From assembly GCF_016894245.1 (NCBI RefSeq), contig NZ_CP069792.1:1798001-1862000 (forward strand): DNA of 64,000 nucleotides, given 5' to 3'. This stretch comes from Corynebacterium kroppenstedtii (GTDB lineage: Bacteria > Actinomycetota > Actinomycetes > Mycobacteriales > Mycobacteriaceae). Of this stretch, positions 37,904 to 48,458 are shown in pieces (position 1 is the first letter of the stretch; each line of letters starts with the position of its first letter). Below the pieces are notes generated by a model. The model worked only from the letters and a program-made list of their open reading frames with translations. It was not told the origin of the DNA and did not search any database. Position numbers and translations under genes: made by a program.

Positions 37904-38472
37904 TGGCTTTCCCGACGGCAGAAGAGATTACGCAGCGCGTGGAAAATATCGTGGGTCCGCGTGGATTTGATGTTGAAAAGGTCGATATTAAAAAAGCGGG
38001 CGCGAAGTCTGCCGTCATTATCCGTATCGACGGTGATCAGCGGCCTGATCTGGACGTTATCGAGGAACTCTCGGACGAGATTTCCCGCCATTTCGATGCC
38101 GCCGAGCGCGATGGCGAGTTGAACTTCGGGGCCGGTTATCGCCTTGAGGTCTCAACCCCAGGTTTTGATGAACCCTTAGTAGCTGCTCGTCATTTTCGAC
38201 GTCAACGTGGGCATATAGCCACGTTTGTTCTCACCCAGGCGGACGACGCCCGTGGAGGAGACAACGCCGGTAACGCTCAGTTTGTGGCGCGAATCGGTGC
38301 TTTGAACGCCGACGAGACCGAGTTGGCGGTTGTTCTCCCAGGGAAGAAGAAACCGTCGGTGGAGACCTACCCGCTGGAGCAGATTCGTGAGGCGAAGCTA
38401 GAAGTGGAGTTTTCAACCCCGCCAGAAGCTGAAATGGCTCTTGTTAACACACCCTTTGAGCAGTTGGGGTAG
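37903..38472 (+). CDS. rimP: Ribosome maturation factor RimP
   Basis: Assists 30S subunit assembly. N-terminal MAFPTAEEITQRVENIVGPRGFDVEKVDIKK region with VIIRIDGDQRPDLD and the LEVSTPGFDEPLVAARHFRR motif are diagnostic; 189 residues. The open frame extends far upstream (to 37645) over the DUF4439 gene on the other strand, but the RimP fold starts at the ATG 37903, which has a -10 hexamer at leaderless distance. First gene of the rimP-nusA-ylxR-infB-rbfA cluster. Confidence 0.94.
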   Translation: MAFPTAEEITQRVENIVGPRGFDVEKVDIKKAGAKSAVIIRIDGDQRPDLDVIEELSDEISRHFDAAERDGELNFGAGYRLEVSTPGFDEPLVAARHFRRQRGHIATFVLTQADDARGGDNAGNAQFVARIGALNADETELAVVLPGKKKPSVETYPLEQIREAKLEVEFSTPPEAEMALVNTPFEQLG

Positions 38473-38585
38473 CGCCTGAAAATAACTGCACGTGATGGTG
38501 TGGCGGGGCACATTTTGCGACGAAACGACCAGTGAGTAGCCTATGGGAAGTTGAGGTTGCAGGTACAAAAATCGAAGGGCTACAA

Positions 38586-39572
38586 GTGAACATCGACTTG
38601 AGCACGCTGCGTGCGATTGAACGTGAGCGCGGGGTGTCCGTGGAAGACATGACAGCCACCATCGCGAAGGCTCTGCTGGAAGCGTGGGAGAAGTCGTCAG
38701 GGGGTGATTCAGAAGCGCGTGTCGATGTCGATCCCGACGATGGGCATGTGGCCGTTATTGTTACTGAGCGAGACGACGACGGTAACGTTATCGCCGAAGT
38801 CGACGAGACCCCGTCGGACTTCGGCCGTTCATTCGCTGGTACTGTCCGCGAGGCAATGGTTGCTCGTCTGCAGGAGGCGGAAGCAGACCAGACTTACGAA
38901 GAGTATGCATCGCTGACCTCGAAGGTTGTTACAGGCATCGTTGAGGCAGATTCTTTCGCGCGGGCGAAAGGGATCGTTATTGCCCGTCTTGGCACGGAAG
39001 CGCACGGGAATGACGGAACGTTGCTTCCCGCCGAGCAGATTCCAGGCGAAAAATATCCACACGGCAAGCGCCTCAAGTTCTACGTGGTTAACGTCAATCG
39101 CGGGCCACGTGGCGTGCAGATCATGATCTCCAGGACGCACCCCGAATTCGTGCATCGCTTGTTCGAACTAGAGGTTCCTGAAGTTGCCGACGGTTCCGTC
39201 GAGATTGTCTCCATTGCTCGTGAAGCTGGCCACCGCTCCAAGGTTGCCGTGCGGTCGACCATCGATGGCGTGAACGCTAAAGGATCGTGCATCGGCCCTC
39301 GCGGGCAGCGCGTCAGAGCGATCATGGACGAGCTTGGCGGCGAAAAGATCGACATCATCGACTTCGATGAGGACCCCGCTACCTTCGTTGGGAATTCTTT
39401 GGCCCCGTCGAAGGTTCTCAAAGTTGAGGTTGTTGATCCGGAGGAACAAGTCGCACGGGTGACTGTTCCGGATTATCAGCTGTCCCTGGCCATCGGTAAG
39501 GAAGGGCAAAATGCCCGTCTTGCTGCACGTCTGACCGGGTGGCGGATCGATATACACTCGGACACTGAATAA
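38586..39572 (+). CDS. nusA: Transcription termination/antitermination factor NusA
   Basis: Binds RNA polymerase and modulates pausing, termination and antitermination. N-terminal domain (NIDLSTLRAIERERGVSVEDM), S1 domain (about 105-180) and two KH domains with SRTHPEFVHRLFELEVPE, GACIGPRGQRVRAI-like and LAIGKEGQNARLAARLTGW. 328 residues, the short actinobacterial form without the acidic repeats of E. coli. GTG at 38586 is chosen because of AAGGG six bases upstream and the conserved N-terminus; an open frame extends to 38532. Confidence 0.95.
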   Translation: MNIDLSTLRAIERERGVSVEDMTATIAKALLEAWEKSSGGDSEARVDVDPDDGHVAVIVTERDDDGNVIAEVDETPSDFGRSFAGTVREAMVARLQEAEADQTYEEYASLTSKVVTGIVEADSFARAKGIVIARLGTEAHGNDGTLLPAEQIPGEKYPHGKRLKFYVVNVNRGPRGVQIMISRTHPEFVHRLFELEVPEVADGSVEIVSIAREAGHRSKVAVRSTIDGVNAKGSCIGPRGQRVRAIMDELGGEKIDIIDFDEDPATFVGNSLAPSKVLKVEVVDPEEQVARVTVPDYQLSLAIGKEGQNARLAARLTGWRIDIHSDTE

Positions 39573-39731
39573 ACGCTGGTAAGTTCGCGTAAATCAGTCT
39601 GTGACGTTACACTGTTGTATGCCCTTCCATGACGAGGGACGATGACGCACGCTCTGATGGGTTCAGAGCGTAGTTGTCACAACCAACAGAGAGTTATACA
39701 CAGAGTTACTGCGATAGGAGAGTGGCAGAGA

Positions 39732-40061
39732 GTGCATCGCCAGGGTTCAGCCCTCGTCCGCATACGCACTTGCATTGCTACTCGGACGCGGTGCTCTGAC
39801 ACTCGTATGTTGTGTGTCGTCCTAAGGCAAGACGGTGCATCACAGGGCGGTTCGTCAAAGAAAGAGGCTGTGATTATTCCAGATCCCTCCCGGTCTTTAC
39901 CAGGTCGAGGGGCATGGATTATTCCCACAGCAGAAAACTTTGAACGGGCCCGTCAACGGCGTGCTTTCGAGCGTGCCCTCCGGATATCAGGTAAGGCTGA
40001 TACCCGCCAGATCGGTGAATACATCGAGTCATTGGAGTCAGGGAGCGTTACTGCCACCTAA
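39732..40061 (+). CDS. ylxR: YlxR / DUF448 family RNA-binding protein
   Basis: Small basic protein, about 109 residues. The family signature is present: RIRTCIATR, then VIIPDPSRSLPGRGAWIIP and RQRRAFERALRIS. Located between nusA and infB, where ylxR is found in most bacteria. The exact function is not settled; it is a nucleoid or RNA-associated regulator in some species. The start is uncertain: GTG 39732 is placed just before the conserved part, while the frame is open to ATG 39642. Confidence 0.85.
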   Translation: MHRQGSALVRIRTCIATRTRCSDTRMLCVVLRQDGASQGGSSKKEAVIIPDPSRSLPGRGAWIIPTAENFERARQRRAFERALRISGKADTRQIGEYIESLESGSVTAT

Positions 40062-40290
40062 TCGACGCCAGTTTTAAGTCTGGCTTTCTCTTTTCCGCAC
40101 ACGGATAGAGGTTGATTGAGATGGCGGACAGTACAACTAACCCGAACTCTGCACACTCAGTAGGAACCATTGAACGAAGGAAGACCTGAACACTGATGAG
40201 CACACGATGAAGCATCAGCGATGAATGTCAATAGTTAACCCCGGAGTCGACGCGGCATGAAGGCCCTCGACTCCACAAGTGAGGAGAGTA

Positions 40291-43200
40291 GTGCCAAAGC
40301 TTCGTGTCCACGAGCTCGTTAAACAGCTCAACCAGCTAGACAGCAGTCTTAAATTAACAAGTAAAAAGCTGCTCGCTGCGCTCGAAGAGCAGGGAGAATT
40401 TGTCAAGACCGCGTCGTCGACGGTCCAGCCTCCCGTTGTTAAAAAGATGAAGGAATACTACGGGGTGGCTGATAAGTCCTCCGGTTCACCGTCATCGAAG
40501 TCGAACCCCGCGGCCACGGCTGCTGCAGCTGCCGCTGCAGCAGCGCACCGTAGAAATCCTTCGGCATCGCCGTCGCCCGCGTCGATGGCCAATCGAAAGA
40601 ATGCCAAAGGCGGGGAAAACCCCAAGTCGAATCAGTCGGCTACATCAGCTGGTAGTGCGAAGTCGGATTCCGCTGCAGCTTCGGCATCGGCTGGGAAAGC
40701 TAGTGGAAAGGCTCCCTCGGCAGCCGATCATTCGACGCCGACGCCGGGACAGCGGCGGCGTCCATCTGGTCCGACTCCGGGTACAGCTGCCCGCGCCTCG
40801 GGAAGCCCGAATGCTCCCCGTCCTGCACAGAGCGGTAGCAATTCGTCAGCTCAGGGTGCCGGAAAGCCGTCTGCATCCAAGTCAGAGGCATCGTCCAAGC
40901 CATCGGCTGGGAAGTCCTCACCCAAGCCCGGTCAGCCACGGTTTGAAGAACCGCGGGCGGCAGGGAAGAAGTCTCCGAAGCCCGGTCCGAAGCCGAGTGA
41001 TCAGGCGGCACGTTCTCAGCGTCCGACCCCGAAGCCGGGTCAAGGGGCTCCGAAGCCAGGCGCTAAGCCCGGTGGCAAACGAGCTCCCCGTGTAGCGAAT
41101 AATCCGTTCTCCTCGGGAACACGGCCTGCGCCGCGCCCGCGTGGTGGGGATATGCCACGTCCGGGTGGCACCTCAGGTAAGCCCGGCCAGCGTGGTGGCG
41201 GTCAGCACTCGCCGCGTCCCGGTGGACACACGAAGCCGAGCGGTCGCGGTCGCGGTGGTAACCGCAATGAGCGATCCTCGAAGCAGGGCAGTGGACACGC
41301 TCCAACACCTGCGATGATGCCATCCCACCCGAGCCCCGGTCAGATGCCCTCCAAGTCCTCGAACCACTTCGGTGGCGGCCGAGGCCGTGGCGGACATGGA
41401 CCCGGTGGCGGACATGGTGGTGGTCCTCGCGGTGGTCGCGGAGGCCGTCGCGGCGGTACCGCGGGTGCATTCGGACGTCCCGGTGGCGCTCCGCGTCGCG
41501 GTCGTAAGTCGAAGCGGCAGAAGAGGCATGAGTACGAGGCAATGCAGGCCCCGACCGTTGTTGGTGGCGTCAAGCTGCCTAATGGTCATGGCAAGGCTAT
41601 CCGCCTCGCCCGTGGTGCCTCCTTGGCTGACTTTGCGGACAAGATTGATGCAGATCCGGCCGCATTGGTTCAGGCTCTGTTCAACTTGGGTGAAATGGTC
41701 ACCGCGACAGCATCGGTTTCCGACGAGACCCTGATGCTTCTTGGGGACGAGATGGACTACAAGGTTCAGGTCGTCTCACCCGAAGATGAAGACCGTGAGC
41801 TCCTTGAATCCTTCGACCTCCAGTTCGGTGAGAACGAAGGTGGCGCAGAGGATCTGACTAAGCGTCCTCCGGTGGTTACCGTCATGGGTCACGTTGACCA
41901 CGGTAAGACTCGGCTGTTGGACACGATCCGTAAAGCCAATGTGGCTTCTGGCGAAGCCGGTGGCATTACCCAGCACATCGGTGCCTACCAGGTTAAGGTT
42001 GACTTGGACGGCGAGCACCGCTTGGTGACATTCCTGGATACCCCGGGCCATGAGGCGTTCACCGCCATGCGTGCCCGTGGTGCTCAGTCCACCGATATCG
42101 CCATCTTGGTGGTCGCTGCCGACGACGGCGTCATGCCCCAGACCGTAGAGGCCATCAATCACGCGAAAGCAGCCGACGTCCCGATCGTCGTCGCTGTCAA
42201 CAAGATTGATAAAGAAGGCGCGGACCCGGAGAAGATCCGTGGCCAGATGACCGAATACGGTCTCACCCCAGAAGAATGGGGCGGGGACACCATGTTCGTG
42301 GATATCTCAGCGAAGCAGGGCCAGAACATCGACAAGTTGCTTGAAGCAGTTCTGCTGACTGCGGATGCATCGCTCGAGCTGGTGGCCAACCCGGACATGG
42401 ATGCCCAGGGTGTTGCCATCGAGACCCACCTCGATCGCGGACGTGGACCGGTCGCCACCGTCATCGTCCAGCGCGGTACGTTGCACGTGGGTGACTCGAT
42501 CGTCGTGGGTGACGCGCATGGTCGCGTCCGTCGTATGACCGACGAACGTGGCAACGACATCACCGATGCTGGTCCGTCGGTGCCTGTGCAGGTTCAGGGA
42601 CTTACCAGTGTCCCCGGCGCTGGCGATAACCTCCTCGTTGTCGAGGACGATCGCACTGCCCGCCAGATTGCGGATCGTCGTGACGCACGACGTCGTAACG
42701 CCTTGGCGGCCCGCTCCCGCAAGCGCGTCTCCCTCGAGGATCTGGACAAGGTCCTTAAGGAGACCAGCAGCCTGAACCTCATCCTTAAGGGTGACAACGC
42801 CGGTACCGTTGAGGCCCTGGAAGATGCTCTGCTTAAGCTCGACGTTGGAGACGAAGTTGAGCTCAACATCATCGACCGCGGCGTCGGTGCCGTCACCGAG
42901 ACAAATGTCCACTTGGCGGCTGCCTCGGATGCGATCATCATCGGGTTCAACGTCCGTGCCGAAGGCAAGGCCACTGAGGCCGCCCACGCTGAGGGCGTCG
43001 ATGTCCGGTACTACTCGGTCATCTACAAGGCGATTGAAGAAATCGAGGCTGCTCTTCGCGGCATGCTCAAGCCGATCTACGAAGAGCGTGACCTGGGTAC
43101 CGCCGAGATCCGTCAGCTGTTCAAGGCCTCCGCAGTTGGTCTTATTGCCGGCTGCATGGTTGAGACAGGCGTCGTTAAGCGAAATGCGACAGTCCGGTTG

Positions 43201-43407
43201 GTTCGCGATGGCAATGTTGTTGCCGATAAAGCAACCGTTACGTCGCTGCGCCGCGGTAAGGACGATGTCCAAGAAGTCCAGCACGGCTACGAGTGCGGTA
43301 TGGTCTTGTCCTACCCCGACATTTTCGTCGGAGACAAGATCGAGGCCTACGAATTGGTTGAGGTTCCTCGGGACAAGCAGAACAAGAAGGCCTCGAAGAG
43401 CAAGTAA
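40291..43407 (+). CDS. infB: Translation initiation factor IF-2
   Basis: GTPase that delivers initiator tRNA to the 30S subunit. The N-terminus has [15 protein letters not shown] and the [19 protein letters not shown] domain, then a very long disordered region (about 70-410) of Lys/Pro/Gly/Ser repeats ending in Arg/Gly-rich RGRGG runs. The G domain starts at [15 protein letters not shown] (P-loop about 532-540) with [15 protein letters not shown] and [12 protein letters not shown], followed by the C1 and C2 domains. 1038 residues. GTG 40291 has a GAGGAG ribosome binding site at good spacing; an in-frame GTG 40279 overlaps that site. Confidence 0.96.
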   Translation: MPKLRVHELVKQLNQLDSSLKLTSKKLLAALEEQGEFVKTASSTVQPPVVKKMKEYYGVADKSSGSPSSKSNPAATAAAAAAAAAHRRNPSASPSPASMANRKNAKGGENPKSNQSATSAGSAKSDSAAASASAGKASGKAPSAADHSTPTPGQRRRPSGPTPGTAARASGSPNAPRPAQSGSNSSAQGAGKPSASKSEASSKPSAGKSSPKPGQPRFEEPRAAGKKSPKPGPKPSDQAARSQRPTPKPGQGAPKPGAKPGGKRAPRVANNPFSSGTRPAPRPRGGDMPRPGGTSGKPGQRGGGQHSPRPGGHTKPSGRGRGGNRNERSSKQGSGHAPTPAMMPSHPSPGQMPSKSSNHFGGGRGRGGHGPGGGHGGGPRGGRGGRRGGTAGAFGRPGGAPRRGRKSKRQKRHEYEAMQAPTVVGGVKLPNGHGKAIRLARGASLADFADKIDADPAALVQALFNLGEMVTATASVSDETLMLLGDEMDYKVQVVSPEDEDRELLESFDLQFGENEGGAEDLTKRPPVVTVMGHVDHGKTRLLDTIRKANVASGEAGGITQHIGAYQVKVDLDGEHRLVTFLDTPGHEAFTAMRARGAQSTDIAILVVAADDGVMPQTVEAINHAKAADVPIVVAVNKIDKEGADPEKIRGQMTEYGLTPEEWGGDTMFVDISAKQGQNIDKLLEAVLLTADASLELVANPDMDAQGVAIETHLDRGRGPVATVIVQRGTLHVGDSIVVGDAHGRVRRMTDERGNDITDAGPSVPVQVQGLTSVPGAGDNLLVVEDDRTARQIADRRDARRRNALAARSRKRVSLEDLDKVLKETSSLNLILKGDNAGTVEALEDALLKLDVGDEVELNIIDRGVGAVTETNVHLAAASDAIIIGFNVRAEGKATEAAHAEGVDVRYYSVIYKAIEEIEAALRGMLKPIYEERDLGTAEIRQLFKASAVGLIAGCMVETGVVKRNATVRLVRDGNVVADKATVTSLRRGKDDVQEVQHGYECGMVLSYPDIFVGDKIEAYELVEVPRDKQNKKASKSK

Positions 43408-43468
43408 CCATAAGCCCTTCGTTGGCCAGGGCGATCTCCTGATCAGGTGATCGGGTTGATCGTCAGGT

Positions 43469-43503
43469 AAACTCCCTCCACGTAGATAATGGAGGGAGTT
43501 TTT
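43469..43503 (+). terminator. 12-bp hairpin with T-run that includes the rbfA ribosome binding site
   Basis: AAACTCCCTCCA (43469-43480) pairs perfectly with TGGAGGGAGTTT (43490-43501), loop of 9, followed by T up to 43503. It has the form of an intrinsic terminator after infB, and its right arm carries the GGAGGGAG that is the rbfA ribosome binding site. Confidence 0.8.
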
Positions 43504-43506
43504 CTA

Positions 43507-43974
43507 ATGGCTGATCGCGCTCGCGCTGCGCGCATGGCTAAGCGCATCCAAACTATCGTGGCGAACACCATCGAACATAGTGTGAAGGACCGCCGTTTAG
43601 AGCTCGTTACCATCACCGATACCCAGCTCACCGGCGACTTGCACGACGCTACCGTTTTTTACACGGTCCGTGGGCGCACTCTCGACGAAGAACCCGACCG
43701 TGAACAGGCGGCCGAAGCACTTCACCGGGCACGTGGTCAACTACGGAAAGCCGTGGGGGACCAGTTGGGAGTTCGGTTTACTCCGACCTTGACATTCACT
43801 TTGGACACTGTTCCGGAAACAAGTGCTCGTTTAGAGGAGCTTTTAGCCCAGGCTCGACAGCGAGACCAAGAAGTTGCACGTCAAGCTGAAGGGGCAACTC
43901 CAGCCGGGGACGCCAATCCGTACAAAACCTCGACGCACGAGGGACGTCCTGAGAGCGAAGCGGATGGGTGGTAA
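43507..43974 (+). CDS. rbfA: Ribosome-binding factor A
   Basis: Late 30S maturation factor, needed at low temperature in E. coli. 155 residues with [22 protein letters not shown], the central [21 protein letters not shown] and the [20 protein letters not shown]-like segment. The C-terminal 30 residues form a polar tail. The ATG at 43507 is preceded by GGAGGGAG, which is buried in a hairpin, so translation may be controlled. It overlaps the next gene by 11 bases. Confidence 0.95.
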   Translation: MADRARAARMAKRIQTIVANTIEHSVKDRRLELVTITDTQLTGDLHDATVFYTVRGRTLDEEPDREQAAEALHRARGQLRKAVGDQLGVRFTPTLTFTLDTVPETSARLEELLAQARQRDQEVARQAEGATPAGDANPYKTSTHEGRPESEADGW

Positions 43975-45031
43975 CGATTCGACATTCATCCCGCGCGGAT
44001 TGCCGGTGACAGATCGGGACGCATGGGTCTTCTTGCAGGCTATGGCCTGGGAGTCTCATGCTCTTGCCGACGACGAACGCGCTCTGCATCCCTGCGTTGT
44101 GATCAGTCACGTGCGCCCGGATGCGGATACTGTTGGCTCGGCCTGCGCTCTCGTCCATCTCATCCGTCGGTGGGGTGGGACTGCTGTGGCTGTGGACGCC
44201 GACGGTGGAGTGCCGTCATCTGCTTTCTCTGTTCTGAATACAGAGGATGTGTACGTCCCGCTCGAGGACATCCCTCGTGATCCCATCGCGGTGGTGTGCG
44301 TTGACACGGCTTCCCTGGATCGGTGCGGAGTCGCCGTCGATATGGTCGAGCGCGCCTCAGAGAAAGGTCGCTCTTTGGTGATTGACCACCATGAGACCGC
44401 AACCAATTTTGGCAGCATCAATTGGGTTCACCCGGATGCCGATTCCACGACGAGCATGCTCACTTCTTTATGTGACATGTATTCGGAAACGATCGACCGG
44501 ACCATGGCCACGGCGCTCTACGCCGGTCTCGTGACCGATACTGAGAGCTTTCGCTGGGGCGGGGCCACCCAGTTTGCGACAGCTCATCGGCTGGCATCGA
44601 CGGGAATTGATACACGGAGTATCTCGTCGTCGTTAATCGATGACCATTCTGTTCCTTACCTGCGGATGTTAGGCGCAGTGTTGTCCGACTTGGTGTATGA
44701 GCCGTTGGCAGTGAATGGTCGTGGTTTGGTGTGGGGTGTTGTCACCGATAGCCAAGCTCAAGAGGCTGTCGAATGCGATGTCGAATCAGTTATCGACGTA
44801 GTTCGGACGGCATCGGAAGCCGAGGTCGCCATGGTTCTGAAGGAATATCGGCCAGGCGAGATTGTGGTGTCGTTGCGGTCCCGTGGCGCGGTCAATGTTG
44901 CCCGGGTGGCGGAAGAGTTAGGGGGTGGGGGCCATGCGCAGGCGGCCGGATTAACCTGGCAAGGCACTCGGGACGGTTTTATGGATGCTTTTCGACAGCG
45001 TGTGGACCAAGAGGAGAAAACCGGTCGATGA
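43964..45031 (+). CDS. DHH-family phosphoesterase (NrnA-like)
   Basis: Degrades short RNA or pAp/pGpG-type nucleotides in the NrnA subfamily. 355 residues with the DHH catalytic motifs in order: [22 protein letters not shown], the hallmark DHH in [13 protein letters not shown], and [10 protein letters not shown]; the C-terminal DHHA1 domain shows the [10 protein letters not shown] nucleotide-binding loop. The ATG at 43964 overlaps the rbfA stop. Position after rbfA is conserved in actinobacteria. The exact substrate (nanoRNA, pAp, cyclic dinucleotide product) cannot be told from sequence. Confidence 0.92.
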   Translation: MGGNDSTFIPRGLPVTDRDAWVFLQAMAWESHALADDERALHPCVVISHVRPDADTVGSACALVHLIRRWGGTAVAVDADGGVPSSAFSVLNTEDVYVPLEDIPRDPIAVVCVDTASLDRCGVAVDMVERASEKGRSLVIDHHETATNFGSINWVHPDADSTTSMLTSLCDMYSETIDRTMATALYAGLVTDTESFRWGGATQFATAHRLASTGIDTRSISSSLIDDHSVPYLRMLGAVLSDLVYEPLAVNGRGLVWGVVTDSQAQEAVECDVESVIDVVRTASEAEVAMVLKEYRPGEIVVSLRSRGAVNVARVAEELGGGGHAQAAGLTWQGTRDGFMDAFRQRVDQEEKTGR

Positions 45032-46374
45032 GTAGTGATAACGTCGATCGCTCTGCTAGTACCGGCAGGAACGGCGACGGGGTTGGTGTTTGGAAGATCT
45101 TATCGATCGCTCTTCCATCGTTGGGTGTCCTGGCGGCTACCCCTATTTATCTCTTGTTTGATACGGCCGTGGTGGGGCGCTTAGGTAAGACGGATTTGGC
45201 TGCACTTGCTGCAGCAACGACCATCCTTGCCCAAGTCACCACGCAGCTCACATTCCTGTCCTACGGGACGACAGCTCGCGCGGGGCGTTTCTATGGTGCA
45301 GGCCGACGCGATAAATCAATTGAAGAGGGCGTGCAGTCGACATGGATCGCTGTGCTCGTAGGAATCGCTTTGGCGGCGGTGATTTGGATCCTCGCCCCGG
45401 TGTTGACGAACTGGCTGGCCGATGATCCCGGGGTAGGCAAAGAGGCGACGAGATGGCTGCGCGTTGCGTCGCCAGCGGTGCCCCTGACTCTCATGACAAT
45501 GGCGGGGAACGGTTGGCTGAGGGCAGTCCAAAATGCCAGGTACCCCCTGTATTTCACCTTGGCGGGGGTTGGACCAGCGCTTATCCTGGTGCCAATATTG
45601 GTGATGCGGTTGGGGATTGTCGGTTCCGCCCTGGCGAATGTCACAGGTGAGACTATTACATCATTGTGCTTCCTCGTCTGCCTGATACGGGAGAACAGCC
45701 GATACGAGAATTCGTGGAAACCACGATGGTCGATTATGAAAGACCAATTGGTGATGGGCCGTGACCTAATCGCGCGCTCACTGAGTTTCCAGCTGTCCTT
45801 TATCTCTGCGGCCGCTGTTGCTGGTCGTTTCGGTGCAGCATCTCTGGCAGCCCACCAGGTTTTGTTGCAGCTGTGGAACTTCTTAACCATGGTTCTCGAT
45901 TCGTTGGCTATTGCCGCGCAGGCGTTTGTTGGTGCTGCTCTTGGCGCTGGACGGTCGACTAATGCTAAAGCCGTGGGGCGGTCCATCATTAAGTGGTCAT
46001 CGCTCTTTGCCGTGGTGCTAGCCGGTGGGATGTCCGCGGGGTACTACTGGATTCCCCGCCAATTCACCCATTCGGAGAGTGTGCTCGACGCGATGGCCGG
46101 GCCGTGGTGGCAGCTGGTTGTCCTTGTCCTGCTGGGCGGGTTTGTTTTCGCCCTCGACGGGATTTTGCTCGGCGCCGGTGACGCAATCTTCCTCCGTAAC
46201 GCCACCCTGGTGTCGGCCTTGGTGGGCTTCCTGCCCCTGACCTGGATTTCCCTGAACCAGGGTTGGGGACTGGTTGGTGTCTGGTGGGGGCTTATTACCT
46301 TCTTCTTGTTCCGATTGGCGACGACTACGCTTCGATTCCTCCGCGGAAACTGGGCCCGAGTGGGCGCGCAGTGA
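45028..46374 (+). CDS. MATE-family efflux transporter (DinF type)
   Basis: Integral membrane exporter of 448 residues with about 12 helices; MATE proteins expel cationic drugs or metabolites using Na+ or H+ gradients. Two MATE repeats are visible with LPSLGVLAATPIYLLFDTAVVGRLG at the start and RSLSFQLSFISAAAVAGRFGAASLAAHQ in the second half. Start ATG overlaps the DHH gene stop (ATGA), with GAGGAG upstream; the open frame extends far upstream (44773) but out of membrane character. Overlaps the PPTase start, so the rbfA-DHH-MATE-PPTase set is translationally coupled. Substrate unknown. Confidence 0.9.
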   Translation: MSSDNVDRSASTGRNGDGVGVWKILSIALPSLGVLAATPIYLLFDTAVVGRLGKTDLAALAAATTILAQVTTQLTFLSYGTTARAGRFYGAGRRDKSIEEGVQSTWIAVLVGIALAAVIWILAPVLTNWLADDPGVGKEATRWLRVASPAVPLTLMTMAGNGWLRAVQNARYPLYFTLAGVGPALILVPILVMRLGIVGSALANVTGETITSLCFLVCLIRENSRYENSWKPRWSIMKDQLVMGRDLIARSLSFQLSFISAAAVAGRFGAASLAAHQVLLQLWNFLTMVLDSLAIAAQAFVGAALGAGRSTNAKAVGRSIIKWSSLFAVVLAGGMSAGYYWIPRQFTHSESVLDAMAGPWWQLVVLVLLGGFVFALDGILLGAGDAIFLRNATLVSALVGFLPLTWISLNQGWGLVGVWWGLITFFLFRLATTTLRFLRGNWARVGAQ

Positions 46375-47129
46375 TCCCGACGGGCTTTTTCCCCGACGGC
46401 TGTGCGTGGTCTGAATTGTGTATCTCCGAGCCTTCACAGCCGTCACGCAACGCGGAGTGGCCGTCCGTCAGCCGTAGGAACTGGGACGCTTTGCATCCCC
46501 AAGAACGCGCTTATGTCGGCGACGCTGTGCCGCTCAGACGGGCGCAATTCGCTGATGCGCGCGCGTGTGCCAGAAACGCTTTAACGGATCTCACCGGCCA
46601 TGACCATGCTGACACTGTCATTGCGAAGGGCGAGCGTGGAATGCCACTCTTTCCCCACGGCATCGTCGGATCGCTGACTCACACGACAGGTTTCCGCGCA
46701 GCGGTCGTCGCGCGTACAAATACGTTGAAGTCCATCGGCGTGGACGCAGAAGTAGCCAAGCCACTACCTGACGGTGTGTCCAACGTTGTTCTCACCCCTC
46801 GCGATCTGCAAAATATCGCTGCTGTGCGACAACATGGACAACAGGATGTGCAGCACAACAAGAGCGATCCACGGTTTTCGTCGACAGAAAAGATCTTGGA
46901 AACAGTGGTCTTCTCGGCGAAGGAGGCGCTGTATAAATCGTGGTTCCCGCTAACTCACGTTTTTCTCGATTTTGCCGAGGCAGACATTGAACTCCGCCAC
47001 GACGGAACATTGACTGCCTCCGTCCATCATGATGCGGCTTGTGGAACAGTTCCCCGGACGATACCGGGGCGATGGATGGTCAGCTCAGGGTACGTCGTGA
47101 CAAGTACGTGGATTACGCCGATCGCCTAG
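46371..47129 (+). CDS. 4'-phosphopantetheinyl transferase (Sfp/EntD type)
   Basis: Loads the phosphopantetheine arm of CoA onto acyl or peptidyl carrier proteins, for example the fatty acid synthase. 252 residues. SLTHTTGF (101-108), Mg ligands Asp125 and Glu127 in SIGVDAEVAKPL, and the FSAKEALYKSW motif (181-191) are complete. The GTG start overlaps the MATE stop (GTGA). An equivalent (PptT) lies at the same place near truB in mycobacteria. Whether it acts on fatty acid, polyketide or peptide synthases is not shown here. Confidence 0.9.
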   Translation: MIPTGFFPDGCAWSELCISEPSQPSRNAEWPSVSRRNWDALHPQERAYVGDAVPLRRAQFADARACARNALTDLTGHDHADTVIAKGERGMPLFPHGIVGSLTHTTGFRAAVVARTNTLKSIGVDAEVAKPLPDGVSNVVLTPRDLQNIAAVRQHGQQDVQHNKSDPRFSSTEKILETVVFSAKEALYKSWFPLTHVFLDFAEADIELRHDGTLTASVHHDAACGTVPRTIPGRWMVSSGYVVTSTWITPIA

Positions 47130-47169
47130 CTCGAGCGCGGCCCGCGGTGGTGTTCATGACGAGGCGTGA

Positions 47170-48318
47170 TCATGAGAGGGTTGCCGGGCGGGCGACGAAC
47201 ACCGTTTTCGCTATCTTCCCCTCGTTCTTCATTAAAGCTATAGCGTGTCCATCGGCTGACACCCCCGCGTAGACATCCTCCAGATCCGACGCAGGAATAC
47301 GTTTCCCCATCGAGACCGCGGTGGCTTCGTCGTCACTTAAGTGCCGGATGGGGAACGCCCGGGTAATGGCCTGGTCGAGGGAATAGCTAAGCGATGCCCG
47401 TGGAGTTTCGCCGGTCAACTGTTCGTCGCGAATCCGCTGCTCGCTTAGGGATTGCTCGTCGCGCAATTGGTCGAGTGTCTTGGCGTTATCGAGACTAAAA
47501 GAGCCGACGCGTGTGCGACGAAGTGCCGTCAGATGTCCCCCGACTCCCAGTATTTCGCCCAAGTCCCTCGCGAGCGCGCGAATGTAGGTGCCCGACGAAC
47601 AATCGACGGTGACATCGAGGTCGATTACGGTGACAGCATCATCCCCAACGTCGATGGGGGCCTTTCTCACATTGCGAATAACAAAGCTGGAGACGGTGAC
47701 GGGCCGTGGGGGAAGGGAAACTGTTTCACCAGACCGTACGAGGTCATAGGCACGACGGCCGTTCACCTTGATGGCGCTGACGCTGCTCGGCCGTTGCAGG
47801 ATATCGCCGGTGAGTTGCTCGCAGGCCTGATTTATCCGGTCCGGTTCAGAGAGCAGCAGTGATAGTCGCTCGCGGGTGGCCAGGCTAATGAGAGGATGCT
47901 CGGCGGCTTGGGCGTAATTGTCATCAGCGTTATAGGGGTAGGGGATCGGTTTGCCTTCTGCATCATCCGTTGTGGTGGCGAACCCGAGGCGGATCGTGGC
48001 GTCGTACGACTTCGTGTCCGCCACTAAGTGCGTCATAAATTTTGTGCCGCGCTCAATTCCAAGGATCAAGACGCCGGTTGCCGCTGGATCGAGCGTCCCC
48101 GCATGCCCAACCTTGCGCGTCCGCATCAGGCGACGAATCGCCGAGACGACATCGTGGCTCGTCATTCCTGCGGGCTTATCGACGATGACAATGCCGGAGC
48201 GGTCCAGTACCGATGATGAGTGCGTCGACGAACTGGTGGTGTGTGGTGTTTCGCCACGCGGACGCTGTGTACGTGGCCGTTGTGTAGAGGACTGTCCGGG
48301 GTTCTCTGAGGCATTCAC
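47170..48318 (-). CDS. truB: tRNA pseudouridine(55) synthase
   Basis: Makes pseudouridine 55 in the T-loop of tRNAs. GIVIVDKPAGMTSHDVV, then GHAGTLDPAATGVL with catalytic Asp77, and VDCSSGTYIRALARDLG. 382 residues; the first 40 are a Ser/Thr/Arg-rich extension. GTG start, 6 bases after a TACGCT hexamer on the minus strand, so probably leaderless. Divergent from ribF (139-base gap), convergent with the PPTase gene. Confidence 0.95.
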   Translation of the reverse strand: MNASENPGQSSTQRPRTQRPRGETPHTTSSSTHSSSVLDRSGIVIVDKPAGMTSHDVVSAIRRLMRTRKVGHAGTLDPAATGVLILGIERGTKFMTHLVADTKSYDATIRLGFATTTDDAEGKPIPYPYNADDNYAQAAEHPLISLATRERLSLLLSEPDRINQACEQLTGDILQRPSSVSAIKVNGRRAYDLVRSGETVSLPPRPVTVSSFVIRNVRKAPIDVGDDAVTVIDLDVTVDCSSGTYIRALARDLGEILGVGGHLTALRRTRVGSFSLDNAKTLDQLRDEQSLSEQRIRDEQLTGETPRASLSYSLDQAITRAFPIRHLSDDEATAVSMGKRIPASDLEDVYAGVSADGHAIALMKNEGKIAKTVFVARPATLS

Positions 48319-48445
48319 GGGTTTAGCGTAGCTGACGTCTTACTCGTGGAGCGCGAAGGACTGTGGGCTGAGGAGGACCCTGAGCCACACCGTCGTCACG
48401 GTTGTTTATATCGGGGTCGTATCGCAGAACGTCGCCCCTGTGACG

Positions 48446-48458
48446 TACGCTATTCACG
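48446..48458 (+). promoter_or_regulatory. Candidate ribF -10 (leaderless GTG)
   Basis: TACGCT (48446-48451) lies 6 bases before the GTG at 48458. truB, read the other way, has the same TACGCT with the same spacing to its GTG. Confidence 0.5.
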
